From NCBI RefSeq assembly GCF_002140915.1, contig NZ_NGKU01000001.1, forward strand, positions 1,512,186 to 1,572,460: a stretch of DNA of 60,275 nt, written 5' to 3'. Numbering within the stretch: the stretch's first letter is position 1; every line of letters begins with the position of its first letter. Below, piece by piece: positions 7,457 to 17,464 of this stretch. The translations under genes and the position numbers were made by a program. The notes below the pieces were generated by a model. The model saw only the letters and a program-made list of their open reading frames with translations. It had not been told where the DNA came from and did not search any database. This DNA is from Candidatus Enterococcus testudinis (GTDB taxonomy: Bacteria; Bacillota; Bacilli; Lactobacillales; Enterococcaceae).

Positions 7457-8365
7457 GTGTATCTTTTTCAAAAAATTGAAGAAGCTGCTGTAAGATACAA
7501 TGATGCAAGAAAAAATATTGGAGATTTTCTATTATTAAAGAAAAGTAAAATAAGAGATTATTCAATGCAACAAATTGCTGAACAAACATATACATCAAAA
7601 ACGACCCTCTTCAGATACGCACAATCGATGGGTTATTCTGGGTGGAAAGAATTTCTCCAAGATTTTCTTGAAGAGGCGAATTATACTGAAAATCATTACT
7701 CTGAGGTAGATCCTAATTTGCCATTTATGCCAAATGACACTACGGAATCCATTGTTAAAAAGATTACTAAAATACAGATAGAAAGTTTAGAAGAAACCGC
7801 CGATCAAATTGATACTTACGCCTTGGATAAAGCAACGAGTATGATTCTATCATCGAGATATATAGTTCTATTTGGAATAAGTCCCAATAATCTTCTCGGT
7901 AGAGTTTTAAAACGAAAAATGGAAAGTATAGGGATAATTATGTCTGTTGCTTCTGTTGATGAAAGTGGAATGGTCTCAGCTGCATTAAAGGAAGGGGATT
8001 GTGCTGTTATTGTTTCATATTCAGGAAATAACGATTTAAGAGAACCAATGAAATATATCAAACCACTAAAGGATAGGGGGGTCAATCTGATTGGAATAAC
8101 AGGAGGTGGGAATAATTATATTCGTCAGAATATTGATTGTGTATTAACTATTTCATCCAGAGAAAGGCTGTACAGTAAGATATCTAACTTTACATCTGAA
8201 GAATCTATCATGCATATTTTCAATTTGTTATATGCATGTTGCTTTGCTCAAAATTTTGATGAAAACTACACACATAAAGTACAAAACTCACAGGAATTAG
8301 AGTATCGAAGAAATGCTTCGCTTTACAGTATGCGTGAAGGTGAATTTGATGATTTGAAAGAATAA
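7457..8365 (+). CDS. MurR/RpiR-family sugar-responsive regulator
   Basis: About 302 residues: an N-terminal RpiR HTH (SMQQIAEQTYTSKTTLFRYA) and a SIS phosphosugar-binding domain (ILSSRYIVLFGISPNN, GDCAVIVSYSGNN, GVNLIGITGG). GTG 7457 is the best start, 10 nt after GAGGGG; an ATG at 7448 is only 1 nt from that site. It is followed by a terminator shared with the convergent 6-phospho-beta-glucosidase. It most likely controls that gene and the PTS gene at 10176 in response to a phosphorylated beta-glucoside. Confidence 0.88.
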   Translation: MYLFQKIEEAAVRYNDARKNIGDFLLLKKSKIRDYSMQQIAEQTYTSKTTLFRYAQSMGYSGWKEFLQDFLEEANYTENHYSEVDPNLPFMPNDTTESIVKKITKIQIESLEETADQIDTYALDKATSMILSSRYIVLFGISPNNLLGRVLKRKMESIGIIMSVASVDESGMVSAALKEGDCAVIVSYSGNNDLREPMKYIKPLKDRGVNLIGITGGGNNYIRQNIDCVLTISSRERLYSKISNFTSEESIMHIFNLLYACCFAQNFDENYTHKVQNSQELEYRRNASLYSMREGEFDDLKE

Positions 8366-8403
8366 AATGACCAACAAAGCTTAGACTTTGTTGGTCATTT
8401 TAA
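8365..8403. terminator. Bidirectional terminator
   Basis: AAAATGACCAACAAAG and CTTTGTTGGTCATTTT form a perfect stem between two convergent genes. Confidence 0.9.
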
Positions 8404-8405
8404 AA

Positions 8406-10085
<1,680 letters not shown>

Positions 10086-10175
10086 TCATACTTTGCGCAG
10101 AGTAGCCTTTTTTGATTATTCCTTGTTCTATTCAGCTGAAACAAGAGATTTTCTAAAAAGAAAAGGAGAAAAAAG

Positions 10176-12074
10176 ATGAGTAGAAAGTACGAAAAGCTTG
10201 CTAAGGATATTGTTGACAATGTCGGTGGTATTAGTAATATTGAATCACTTCATCACTGTCAAACAAGACTTCGTTTTAAACTAAAAAATAATAGCTTAGC
10301 TGATAAGGAAACGATTTCTGAATTAGATGGTGTCCCAAAAGTATTGATCAATGGAGGAATGTTTCAAGTTGTTATAGGTATGCATGTAGCCGAAGTTAAT
10401 GAAGAGGTTGAGAAGTATATGGCTTCGAAAGGTTTCACTGGCGGAAACACTTCAGGACAATCTGACTCTGATGAAAAGAAGAAACCATTAGATGTAGTTG
10501 CCGATTTTGTTTCAAGTATTTTTTCTCCAATCATTCCTGCTCTAGCAGGTGCAGGAATGGTAAAAGCATTTTTAGCTATTCTAGTTACTTTCAATTTAGT
10601 AGATCCTGCAAATCAGACCTACGTTATCATTAATATGATAGGAGATGCGACATTTGCATTTCTACCAATTTTACTTGGTTTTACTACTGCTCAAAAATTA
10701 AAGGTGAACCCATACCTTGCTGCTGTAGTAGCAGGAATCATGGTTCATGCAACTTGGGGAGGTCTAGTCGAAGCAGGAAATCCTGTGGATTTATTTGGAT
10801 TCTTACCGCTATATTTGGTTCGTTATACGAACTCAGTTATTCCTATAATTTTAGTTGTATTAGTACAAGCACCAATTGAAAAATTCTTGAATAAGATTGT
10901 TCCGAAAGCTTTAAGACTCGTTTTTGTTCCTATGATTCTGTTTATGGTAATGGGTGTTTTAGCTCTTTCAATCATTGGACCAGCGGGAGATTATATTGGT
11001 GCCATCTTTACTTCAGGTTTCACATGGTTGAGTGAAAATGTAAGTTGGGCGCCTGCTTTAGCTATGGGAGGACTATACTCGTTATTAGTTATATTTGGAT
11101 TACATCATGGTTTAGCTCCGCTTGGATTCATACAATTATCTCAAATGGGATACGACTCAATCTTTGGACCCGGTGTATTATTAGCTAATGTTGGGCAAGG
11201 AACAGCTTCGCTTATTGTTGGTCTTTTATCAAAAGATTTGAAGACTAAGCAAATTGGTACTTCAGCTGGTATTACAGGTTTAATGGGGATTACTGAACCA
11301 GCATTATATGGTCTAAATGTTCCTAAAAAATATCCATTGATCGCTGGTTTAATTGGAGGAGCAGCTGGAGGGCTATTTGCTGGAATTACAGCAACAAGAC
11401 GCTTCGCAACAGGGTCTTCTGGATTGCCAGCTGTAGTCATGTATATTGGTGATAATTCGATGCGCTATTTTTATCAAATTCTAATTGCTTTAGCAATCAC
11501 TATTACAGTATCAGCTATCGCAACAGTAGTTTTGTTCAAACGATATGATGGTAAAGAAGAAACTGATAAGAATGTGAAAAAAGTGGACTCAGAACCAATT
11601 ATTTCTAATGATGACGTTACAATTACCAGTCCTGTAAATGGAAGAGTAATTCCCCTGTCACAAGTTAATGATGAAGTCTTCTCAGCTGGATTATTGGGAA
11701 AAGGAGTTGGAGTTGAACCTTCGGATAATCAGATTGTCGCTCCTTTTGACGGGGTAATAAATACCTTATTCCCTACAAAACATGCCATCGGAATCGTTTC
11801 AGATAGTGGAACTGAAGTATTGATTCACATAGGGATTGAGACAGTCGAATTAGGAGGAAAATATTTCGAAACACACGTTAAACAAGGCGATTATGTTAAG
11901 CGAGGACAATTATTGGTCACGGCTGATTTTAGAAAAATAAGCGAGGCCGGTTACAATACTCAAATTCCAGTTGTTATCATAAACTCAAATGATTATGAAA
12001 ATATAGAGCCAGTCAATATCAGTAGCATTCATATCAACGATTTATTGATGAAGGTTCATCCCAAGCTAGTTTAA
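10176..12074 (+). CDS. bglP: PTS beta-glucoside transporter EIIBCA
   Basis: 632 residues in one chain: EIIB with the phosphocysteine C28 (SLHHCQTRLRF), a membrane EIIC (about residues 100-465), and a C-terminal EIIA with the phospho-His H551 (VLIHIGIETVELGG). It imports and phosphorylates beta-glucosides and hands them to the GH1 enzyme encoded divergently. AAGGAG precedes ATG 10176. A terminator follows directly. Sugar specificity within the BglP/BglF group cannot be told. The trio with the RpiR gene is a complete catabolic unit lying inside the MerR regulon. Confidence 0.92.
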   Translation: MSRKYEKLAKDIVDNVGGISNIESLHHCQTRLRFKLKNNSLADKETISELDGVPKVLINGGMFQVVIGMHVAEVNEEVEKYMASKGFTGGNTSGQSDSDEKKKPLDVVADFVSSIFSPIIPALAGAGMVKAFLAILVTFNLVDPANQTYVIINMIGDATFAFLPILLGFTTAQKLKVNPYLAAVVAGIMVHATWGGLVEAGNPVDLFGFLPLYLVRYTNSVIPIILVVLVQAPIEKFLNKIVPKALRLVFVPMILFMVMGVLALSIIGPAGDYIGAIFTSGFTWLSENVSWAPALAMGGLYSLLVIFGLHHGLAPLGFIQLSQMGYDSIFGPGVLLANVGQGTASLIVGLLSKDLKTKQIGTSAGITGLMGITEPALYGLNVPKKYPLIAGLIGGAAGGLFAGITATRRFATGSSGLPAVVMYIGDNSMRYFYQILIALAITITVSAIATVVLFKRYDGKEETDKNVKKVDSEPIISNDDVTITSPVNGRVIPLSQVNDEVFSAGLLGKGVGVEPSDNQIVAPFDGVINTLFPTKHAIGIVSDSGTEVLIHIGIETVELGGKYFETHVKQGDYVKRGQLLVTADFRKISEAGYNTQIPVVIINSNDYENIEPVNISSIHINDLLMKVHPKLV

Positions 12075-12081
12075 CATTTTT

Positions 12082-12117
12082 AGAGAATCCCTTTGTTATT
12101 TTGGGGTTCTCTTTTCT
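12082..12117 (+). terminator. Rho-independent terminator
   Basis: AGAGAATCCC (12082-12091) pairs with GGGGTTCTCT (12103-12112), followed by TTTTCTCTTT. Confidence 0.8.
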
Positions 12118-12136
12118 CTTTATTGGAATTTATTTG

Positions 12137-12167
12137 TTGACTTAGAGTATACTCTCAAGCTTATTCT
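12137..12167 (+). promoter_or_regulatory. MerR-type promoter of the reductase/CMD/transporter operon
   Basis: TTGACT (12137-12142), a 19-bp spacer with TAGAGTATACTCTCAAG, and TATTCT (12162-12167). It has the best consensus of the five sites. Confidence 0.85.
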
Positions 12168-12199
12168 TTTAAAGAAAGAAATATAAGGAGGATTCTTTT

Positions 12200-12834
12200 A
12201 TGAAGGTTTTTATTATCGGAGCTTCTGGAAGAGTCGGAAGCTCACTTTGTATGGAGCTGGTAAAACGAGGGCATCCTGTTTATGCAGGAGCAAGAAATCT
12301 CTCGAAGATTAATAAGAGTAAGAGTATTATTCCAGCCAGCATAGATTTACACAACCCTATTGAAGCATTGGTTACGGCATACGGGGACGCAGATGTTGTT
12401 TATTTTACGGTGGGAACAAATGGTAGAGATTTACTTCAAATCGAAGCCTACGGTGCCGTAAAAGCCATGCAAGCAGCAGAAAAAAAGGTATTAAACGGTT
12501 CATCCTTCTAAGTGGTTTTTTTGCCACACGACCGGCCTATTGGGAATTACCAGAAATTAAAGGTATGAAGAATTATTGTATAGCTAAATTTTTTGCTGAT
12601 CATTAGTTAATGGATCAATCCGACTTAAACTACACTATTTTACAACCTTCTCGTTTAATGGAAGCTCCAGCCGATGGAAAAGTGAGATTTGGTGTTGAAA
12701 ATTTGGGAGAGAATTCTATTGATGGTGTAGCAGACGTCTTGGCACAAATGTTGGATCATTCAAATACGATTGGTATAGTTATTAGGATGAGTGGCGGAGA
12801 AACTCCCATTCCCGAAGCATTATCTAAAATTTAA
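12200..12834 (+). pseudogene. NAD(P)-binding (NmrA/atypical SDR) reductase, broken
   Basis: The start MKVFIIGASGRVGSSLCMEL has the GxxGxxG loop of atypical SDRs. The frame ends at 12511 after a shift in a run of seven A (12480-12486). The continuation RFILLSGFFATRPAYWELPE is in the next frame, where an in-frame TAG at 12604-12606 replaces what is normally a Tyr codon (ADH*LMDQSDLNYTILQP). The rest runs to 12834. An intact copy would be about 211 residues. Two separate lesions make it likely non-functional. It is the first gene behind the MerR promoter at 12137. Confidence 0.8.
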
Positions 12835-12853
12835 ATTCTTGGAGGTAGAAAAA

Positions 12854-13177
12854 ATGAGTAATAAAGTAACAGCTGGAAGAGATAAACTAGGAAAGTTTGC
12901 TCCTCAATTCGCAGCATTTAATGATGATGTATTATTTGGTGAAGTTTGGTCAAGAGAATCTGAACTTTCTCCACGAGATAGAAGCATAGTTACTATTTCG
13001 GCATTGATATCAGCTGGAAGTTTCGAACAACTGAGTGTCCACCTAAAGAAGGCTAAAGCCAACGGTGTAACAAAAGACGAAATTGTAGAAATAATTACAC
13101 AGTTAGCATTCTATACTGGATGGCCTAAAGCATGGTCCGCATTTAATCAAGCAAAAGAAATTTTCAATGAGGACTAA
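12854..13177 (+). CDS. Carboxymuconolactone decarboxylase (CMD)-family protein
   Basis: 107 residues. The CMD signature is visible (ESELSPRDRSIVTISALISA, then VSVHLKKAKANGVTKDEIVE, then YTGWPKAWSAF). The CxxC pair of AhpD-like members is absent, so it belongs with the gamma-CMD-like group rather than the thiol peroxidase partners. ATG 12854 follows GGAGGT. It is the second gene of the MerR-driven operon; CMD proteins often accompany SDR and cupin genes. A stem-loop follows. Confidence 0.88.
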   Translation: MSNKVTAGRDKLGKFAPQFAAFNDDVLFGEVWSRESELSPRDRSIVTISALISAGSFEQLSVHLKKAKANGVTKDEIVEIITQLAFYTGWPKAWSAFNQAKEIFNED

Positions 13178-13194
13178 TTTTAGACGATTTTTAA

Positions 13195-13217
13195 ATGCTA
13201 GAACAGTTTTCTAGCAT
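13195..13217 (+). terminator. Stem-loop, weak terminator or processing site
   Basis: ATGCTAGAA and TTCTAGCAT form a 9-bp stem with a 5-nt loop. The T-run after it is interrupted (CTTTACTTTTATT), so read-through into the transporter genes is possible. Confidence 0.6.
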
Positions 13218-13244
13218 CTTTACTTTTATTAAGAGGAGAAGCCT

Positions 13245-14156
13245 ATGGATCATTTTTTTCAAATGTTATCAATTCAATTAACGTTGATTGTATATTTAAT
13301 TGCTGGAATCATATGCTTTAGATTATCAATAATCACCGAGGTGAATAGGAAACAATTCATTGGTTTTATTCTAACGATCCTCATGCCTTGTATGGTTTTC
13401 AATTCATTTAAAGAAGTGACCATCTCAATGTTAAAGGAAGGTTTTTTTGCATTATTAATTTCACTAGTTGCTTGTCTATTAGCTTCAATACTTGGTAAAG
13501 TCATCTATCAAAATGTTTCTGAAACTCGAAGAAACATCATGAGATATGGGACTTTGATTAATAACGCCGGGTTTGCTGGACTTCCGATTGTTGAATCCAT
13601 GTTTGGAAATGAAGGGTTAATTTTAGCATCAATATTTCTAATACCTATTAGAATATTCATGTGGTCAGCAGGGATTACGATGTTGTCACAAGAAAAACAG
13701 TCAAAAAAGCTTATACTATTTCAATTACTAAAAAATCCATCCATTATTGCTGTATTTTTGGGATTGTTTCGGGGGTTATTGAGAATTGAGCTACCACAAT
13801 TTATTGACTCTGCCCTAGTATCTATGTCAGACGCCGTTTCACCTTTAGCAATGATAGCCGTGGGGTCTATTATTGCAACAATTAGTTTAAAGGGACTCAT
13901 TGATAACAATGTTCTTCTTTTCACATTTATAAGACTAATTGCAATCCCATTACTGACTTTGTTTAGCTTAAAGGCATTAGGATTTAGTACTGTAATTGTC
14001 GGAGTATCTGTTATCCTTACCTCTATGCCAGCAGCAACATCTACAGCTCTACTAGCATCACAATATGAATCTGATGACATCTTTGCATCAAAACTTGTTT
14101 TTGTAACTACTATTCTTTCCACAATCACTACACCTTTATTAATGGCTTTGCTATAA
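13245..14156 (+). CDS. AEC (auxin efflux carrier)-family transporter
   Basis: 303 residues, nearly all hydrophobic, with about ten membrane helices in two halves. The family pattern appears in FILTILMPCMVFNSFK, GTLINNAGFAGLPIVESMFG and VILTSMPAATSTALLASQY. AEC members (PF03547) carry organic acids such as malate, or unknown compounds outward. AAGAGGAG precedes the ATG. It sits downstream of the CMD gene in the MerR operon, so export of a toxic acid or an intermediate is plausible but unproven. Confidence 0.85.
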   Translation: MDHFFQMLSIQLTLIVYLIAGIICFRLSIITEVNRKQFIGFILTILMPCMVFNSFKEVTISMLKEGFFALLISLVACLLASILGKVIYQNVSETRRNIMRYGTLINNAGFAGLPIVESMFGNEGLILASIFLIPIRIFMWSAGITMLSQEKQSKKLILFQLLKNPSIIAVFLGLFRGLLRIELPQFIDSALVSMSDAVSPLAMIAVGSIIATISLKGLIDNNVLLFTFIRLIAIPLLTLFSLKALGFSTVIVGVSVILTSMPAATSTALLASQYESDDIFASKLVFVTTILSTITTPLLMALL

Positions 14157-14179
14157 AAATATTATTTCAGGAGGAAACT

Positions 14180-15394
14180 ATGCAAAATTTATCTAGTGTT
14201 AATAAAAAAAATACAACACTTTCTTTCTGGTTTGCGACACTATCCTTAATCACTCTTTTTGCTGCTTCAGCGAGCCCAATACCTTTATATAGTATCTATC
14301 GTAATTCAATCGGTTTAACTACTGAATCTATATCGCTAACCGCTGTGTTTTATTTTATTGGTTGTATTATTTCATTAATAATACTTTCGAGGTTGTCAAA
14401 TTACCTTGGTAGAAAGCCGGTTTCTGTTGTAGCACAATTATTAGGAATGACTGGTTTATTATTGCTTCTGACTGCAACATCACCGCTAGGAATAATTGAA
14501 GCGCGTTTTTTTCAAGGACTAGCTTGCGGACTTGCTTCTAGTGTGATGTCTGTTTTTATCGTTGAAAGTAGTGCAAATAAGTCACTTACGTTAGTGAATG
14601 CCATCACTGGGTCATCAGTATTAGTTGGTCTTGCATTCGGTGGTCTACTTTCTGGGGTATTTGTTCAAATTAATTCACACGGATCAAAATATATTTATTG
14701 GTTACTCTTTATTCTCTTAGCTATCTGTTCGGTAGGAATTTTAAAAGGAAAAGAATCTATTCCAAAGAGAATAGGTGCTATAAAATCGTTACGACCACAA
14801 ATAAAGATTCCAATCGAAGCACGTAAATATTTACCTTCGGCAATCGGTATCTTTGCGGGAACTTGGGCAATTGGTGGATATTTCCAGGCATTCAGTTCAA
14901 CAATTGGAGTCACAGTATTTCATATGAATAGTCCGATTATATCTGCCATTATTCTAGCCAGTTTTATGGCACCAAATCTGCTTGGTAGTAGCTTGAGCGG
15001 AAGATTAAATCAAATTAGAGGTGAAAACATAGGTATTTTAATATTTATGCTATGTATAATGATGATGTACATATCTTTTTTAGTAAAATTATTTCCGCTA
15101 TTCTTGATAGCATCCATCGTTGCGGGAATAGCTCAAGGGATTGCTTACTCTAGTGCTATGCAAGCCCTATTAATTAAATCCCGAGAAGAGGAGAAAGCGG
15201 GAGTTCTATCAGTGATTTATTTTATTTCGTATGGTGGAGCGGCGTTACCAAGTTTTATTTTAGGAAGGTTCTCAAATCATTTAGATTTTTATCAGATAAG
15301 CTTAACATATTTAATCATTGTTTTATTGCTAGGTTCATTAACTTTGATATATAACTCAAAAATAAGAAATAAAGAACAGCCCAAGAACATCTAA
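14180..15394 (+). CDS. Major facilitator superfamily transporter
   Basis: 404 residues with 12 predicted membrane helices. The MFS loop 2-3 motif is present as RLSNYLGRKPV. The protein resembles drug or metabolite efflux permeases of the YbcL/YwoG sort, though this cannot be fixed from sequence alone. AGGAGG precedes ATG 14180. It lies 23 bp after the AEC gene and is probably the last gene of that operon; a terminator overlaps its stop codon. Two different exporters in one stress operon suggest removal of an organic compound. Confidence 0.85.
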   Translation: MQNLSSVNKKNTTLSFWFATLSLITLFAASASPIPLYSIYRNSIGLTTESISLTAVFYFIGCIISLIILSRLSNYLGRKPVSVVAQLLGMTGLLLLLTATSPLGIIEARFFQGLACGLASSVMSVFIVESSANKSLTLVNAITGSSVLVGLAFGGLLSGVFVQINSHGSKYIYWLLFILLAICSVGILKGKESIPKRIGAIKSLRPQIKIPIEARKYLPSAIGIFAGTWAIGGYFQAFSSTIGVTVFHMNSPIISAIILASFMAPNLLGSSLSGRLNQIRGENIGILIFMLCIMMMYISFLVKLFPLFLIASIVAGIAQGIAYSSAMQALLIKSREEEKAGVLSVIYFISYGGAALPSFILGRFSNHLDFYQISLTYLIIVLLLGSLTLIYNSKIRNKEQPKNI

Positions 15395-15420
15395 TTGTTG
15401 CTTGGCCTGTTCTTTATAAT
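15371..15420 (+). terminator. Terminator overlapping the MFS stop
   Basis: AAAGAACAG...CCAAG pairs with CTTGG..CTGTTCTTT (to 15415). Confidence 0.75.
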
Positions 15421-15523
15421 CGATATCTTTTTATGTTCAACTATTTAACTCCAATGCTAAACATTATGCTCTTCTATATACAGTAGAAAATGCTAAGTAA
15501 TTTTATTGACATAAAAATTAAAC

Positions 15524-15562
15524 CAAGTAGTAGTTCAATGAATTATTACTTTTTTATTTTTG
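15524..15562 (+). terminator. Terminator-like hairpin
   Basis: AAGTAGTAGTTC (15524-15535) pairs along its full length, with two G-T pairs, with GAATTATTACTT (15540-15551), followed by TTTTTTATTTTT. No gene ends just before it; a TTGACA lies at 15506. It may insulate the ICE remnant. Confidence 0.55.
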
Positions 15563-15614
15563 TGGTTTCAAAATTCTATCCAGTGACTATTTAACACATG
15601 GAAGGAGGATTAGA

Positions 15615-16078
15615 ATGTCGATCGAAAAAGAAAAAAGAATGCTATACGACTTAATGAGAGAAATAATCGAAGAAAGGAGAATGCTGACAAAGCTATATTT
15701 TGAATTGAAGGAGCATATTAAAAAAATGAACACTCCAATCAATACTGAAGATTGTGATAGGAATGATCAAATAATAGAAAAAGAAAAAACAATTTCTACT
15801 TTAAAAAAGGAAAAAAAATTCAAGAGGCTAATTATTTTAGAAAAAACCGGACAGCACATTACGTGTCTTTTGAAAGAATTACATCCGGTGTTGTATCTAT
15901 CTTAAAGAATAGTTCAGTTCCGTTAAGCAATAAAGAACTGATTTCACGGTTAACTAGTGATCTTGAGATTCATCTTACTTATTCAAATTTAACATGTAAT
16001 ATCTTGCCAAAAATGCATAAAGATGACTCTATTCCAGTATATAGAGCATACAGAGGTTATTGGCAATATAGAAGATAA
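15615..16078 (+). pseudogene. ICE-associated hypothetical protein, frameshifted
   Basis: AAGGAGG precedes ATG 15615. A charged coiled-coil N-terminus (EKEKRMLYDLMREIIEERRM) runs on until an A-rich region near 15795-15820. After that the sensible frame is the next one (QEANYFRKNRTAHYVSFERI, ending RAYRGYWQYRR at 16078). One base in the A-run would restore a protein of about 154 residues. The C-terminal part looks like a small winged-helix domain. I know no function. Its place before the sigma-like gene matches accessory genes of Tn916-type elements. Confidence 0.6.
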
Positions 16079-16118
16079 CAACATACTTGTCAAATTTTTC
16101 AAAAGCAGGTGCGAAATT

Positions 16119-16505
16119 TTGAATGAAGAAGAGTTAACCTATAGTTTCATAAAGTACATTCATTTATGCTTGGTAAATCATGCAGGGAAGTACTATAAAA
16201 ACAAGTTCAATAATTCACATTAGATCTCATATGAAGAATCTGTAACTGAGGCTTTGTTACAAAACTCTACGGGATTAGATAGACAAAAATCATTGAATCC
16301 AGTAGAGTTTCTCGAAGAAAAATCATTATATGAAATGGTGAATGATAGTCTAACTAATTTGAGTTGTGAAGAACTAGCCATTTTATATATGAAATACTTT
16401 TTAAAAAAATCTGATAGAGAAATTGGGACTCTGATTGGGATTTCAAGCCAAGCAGTTTCCAAACGAAAGAGAAAAATAGTTCAAAAGATTCGTAAAAAAA
16501 TTTAG
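16119..16505 (+). pseudogene. Sigma-70-like ICE regulator (Tn916 Orf7-like), amber-interrupted
   Basis: The frame runs from TTG 16119 (AGGTG upstream) to 16505, with one in-frame TAG at 16221-16223. The C-terminus SLTNLSCEELAILYMKYFLK then KSDREIGTLIGISSQAVSKR is a sigma region 4 HTH, as in the small sigma-like regulators of Tn916 elements, which control element transcription. The N-terminus LTYSFIKYIHLCLVNHAGKY fits the same family. Without the stop it would be about 128 residues. The single nonsense codon is the only lesion seen. Confidence 0.7.
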
Positions 16506-16551
16506 GGACACTTACTCCTCCAAAAAGAGAATTTTCTGGGAGGAAATAATT

Positions 16552-16758
16552 TTGGAGAATATGCGTACCCTTATTAATTTGGCGAAAAGTGATAACGAAC
16601 AAGCAATGATAAATTTGATAAAACAATTTGAACCTTTGTTAATAAAGTTGGCTACTAAATATTCAAATAGAATCGATGAAGATTGCTACCAGGAATTGTC
16701 AGTAAAGTTTATTCTAGCCGTTAGCAAATTTGATTTGAATAAATTTGAAAGAAAGTAG
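16552..16758 (+). CDS. Conjugative-transposon HTH protein (Tn916 Orf8-like)
   Basis: 68 residues, a helical protein (LINLAKSDNEQAMINLIKQF, EDCYQELSVKFILAVSKF) of the HTH_16 type found after the sigma-like gene in Tn916 elements. TTG 16552 has GGGAGG 8 nt upstream. That GGGAGG can pair with CTCCTCC at 16514-16520, so the ribosome site may be hidden in a hairpin. The order sigma-like, HTH, small gene, xis-like, int is the Tn916-type regulatory and recombination end. Confidence 0.7.
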   Translation: MENMRTLINLAKSDNEQAMINLIKQFEPLLIKLATKYSNRIDEDCYQELSVKFILAVSKFDLNKFERK

Positions 16759-16804
16759 TTTCAAAAATGAATCAACAGACTATTTAATGAATGAGAAGTA
16801 ATTG

Positions 16805-17050
16805 ATCTTTGAAAACTGAATAATATAGGTTAGGTACGTTTAGTTTCAAAATGAGCCTATATCGAATTGACGCCAGAATATCTTTTAAAAAGATGAGCGA
16901 AACTCAATTGCGATAAATCACTAATGTATTGTTACAGTGACTGCGAAGATTTTTTGAAATGATAATGATACTTCTGTAAAGCTCGACGTAAATAGCGGAG
17001 AGGTGAGATTCCTATGTACCTTTGGTAACAATAAGGTAACCTAACCTAGT
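16805..17050 (+). ncRNA. Structured RNA candidate closed by a long-range stem
   Basis: TAGGTTAGGT (16826-16835) is the exact complement of ACCTAACCTA (17039-17048), and the pairing extends inward by two bases with one bulge. About 200 nt are enclosed, with further possible helices (GTTTC/GAAAC near 16843 and 16910; TACCTT 17017-17022 with AAGGTA 17033-17038). The 5' flank GATCTTTGAAAACTGAA (16804-16820) resembles the boxA-like sequence of rRNA leaders. There is no coding frame. It precedes the DUF3789 gene by 25 nt. It could be a leader RNA or an antitermination element of the ICE. Confidence 0.6.
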
Positions 17051-17073
17051 TCAAAAAATTATGGAGGATAAAG

Positions 17074-17229
17074 ATGAGTATTTTTATTGGAGCAATATTA
17101 TTCTTTACAGGTGGTTTTATTGGAGTAAGCATAATGAGCCTTATCCAAGTTGGTGCAAAATCAGATGAAGTATTTAGGTCTGAAAAATCAATACAAAGTA
17201 ATATAATCATTGATAAGACCCTCCCCTAA
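17074..17229 (+). CDS. DUF3789-like small membrane protein
   Basis: A short gene of 51 residues starting MSIFIGAILFFTGGFIGVSI, with one membrane helix then a polar tail containing GAKSDEVFRSEKS. This is the pattern of DUF3789 proteins found in conjugative elements and phages (single TM followed by AxxSDE). ATGGAGGAT precedes ATG 17074. It lies directly after the structured RNA candidate and before the DUF3173 gene. Function unknown. Confidence 0.7.
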   Translation: MSIFIGAILFFTGGFIGVSIMSLIQVGAKSDEVFRSEKSIQSNIIIDKTLP

Positions 17230-17248
17230 AATAAAAGGGGGTGTTATA

Positions 17249-17464
17249 ATGAATATAATAACGAAGAAAGATCTAATGAATTTAGGCTACTCTTATTATT
17301 ATGCGAACAAAATTTTCAAGAAGTGTAAAGAACAACTTGTGATAGATGGATATGTATTTTACAAGAATAGTAAAATCAAGAGAATTCCAGTATCTACTAT
17401 TGAAAAAGTTCTCAATATTTCTTGGGAGGAACATCATAATGAGACGAATAGCAAACGTTTATAA
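17249..17464 (+). CDS. DUF3173-family protein (excisionase-position)
   Basis: 71 residues: MNIITKKDLMNLGYSYYYAN then KIFKKCKEQLVIDGYVFYKN and KIKRIPVSTIEKVLNI. This is the DUF3173 pattern, a small helix-turn-helix protein encoded beside ICE integrases in streptococci and enterococci and thought to aid excision. ATG 17249 follows AAAGGGGGTG; a CCCCT/AGGGG hairpin precedes it and overlaps that ribosome site. It overlaps the integrase start by 26 nt, as is usual for coupled xis/int pairs. Confidence 0.8.
   Translation: MNIITKKDLMNLGYSYYYANKIFKKCKEQLVIDGYVFYKNSKIKRIPVSTIEKVLNISWEEHHNETNSKRL

Noticed and set aside
16805-17050. Group II intron as explanation for the structured RNA
   Set aside because: There is no GUGYG 5' end, no recognisable domain V and no reverse transcriptase, and it is too short.
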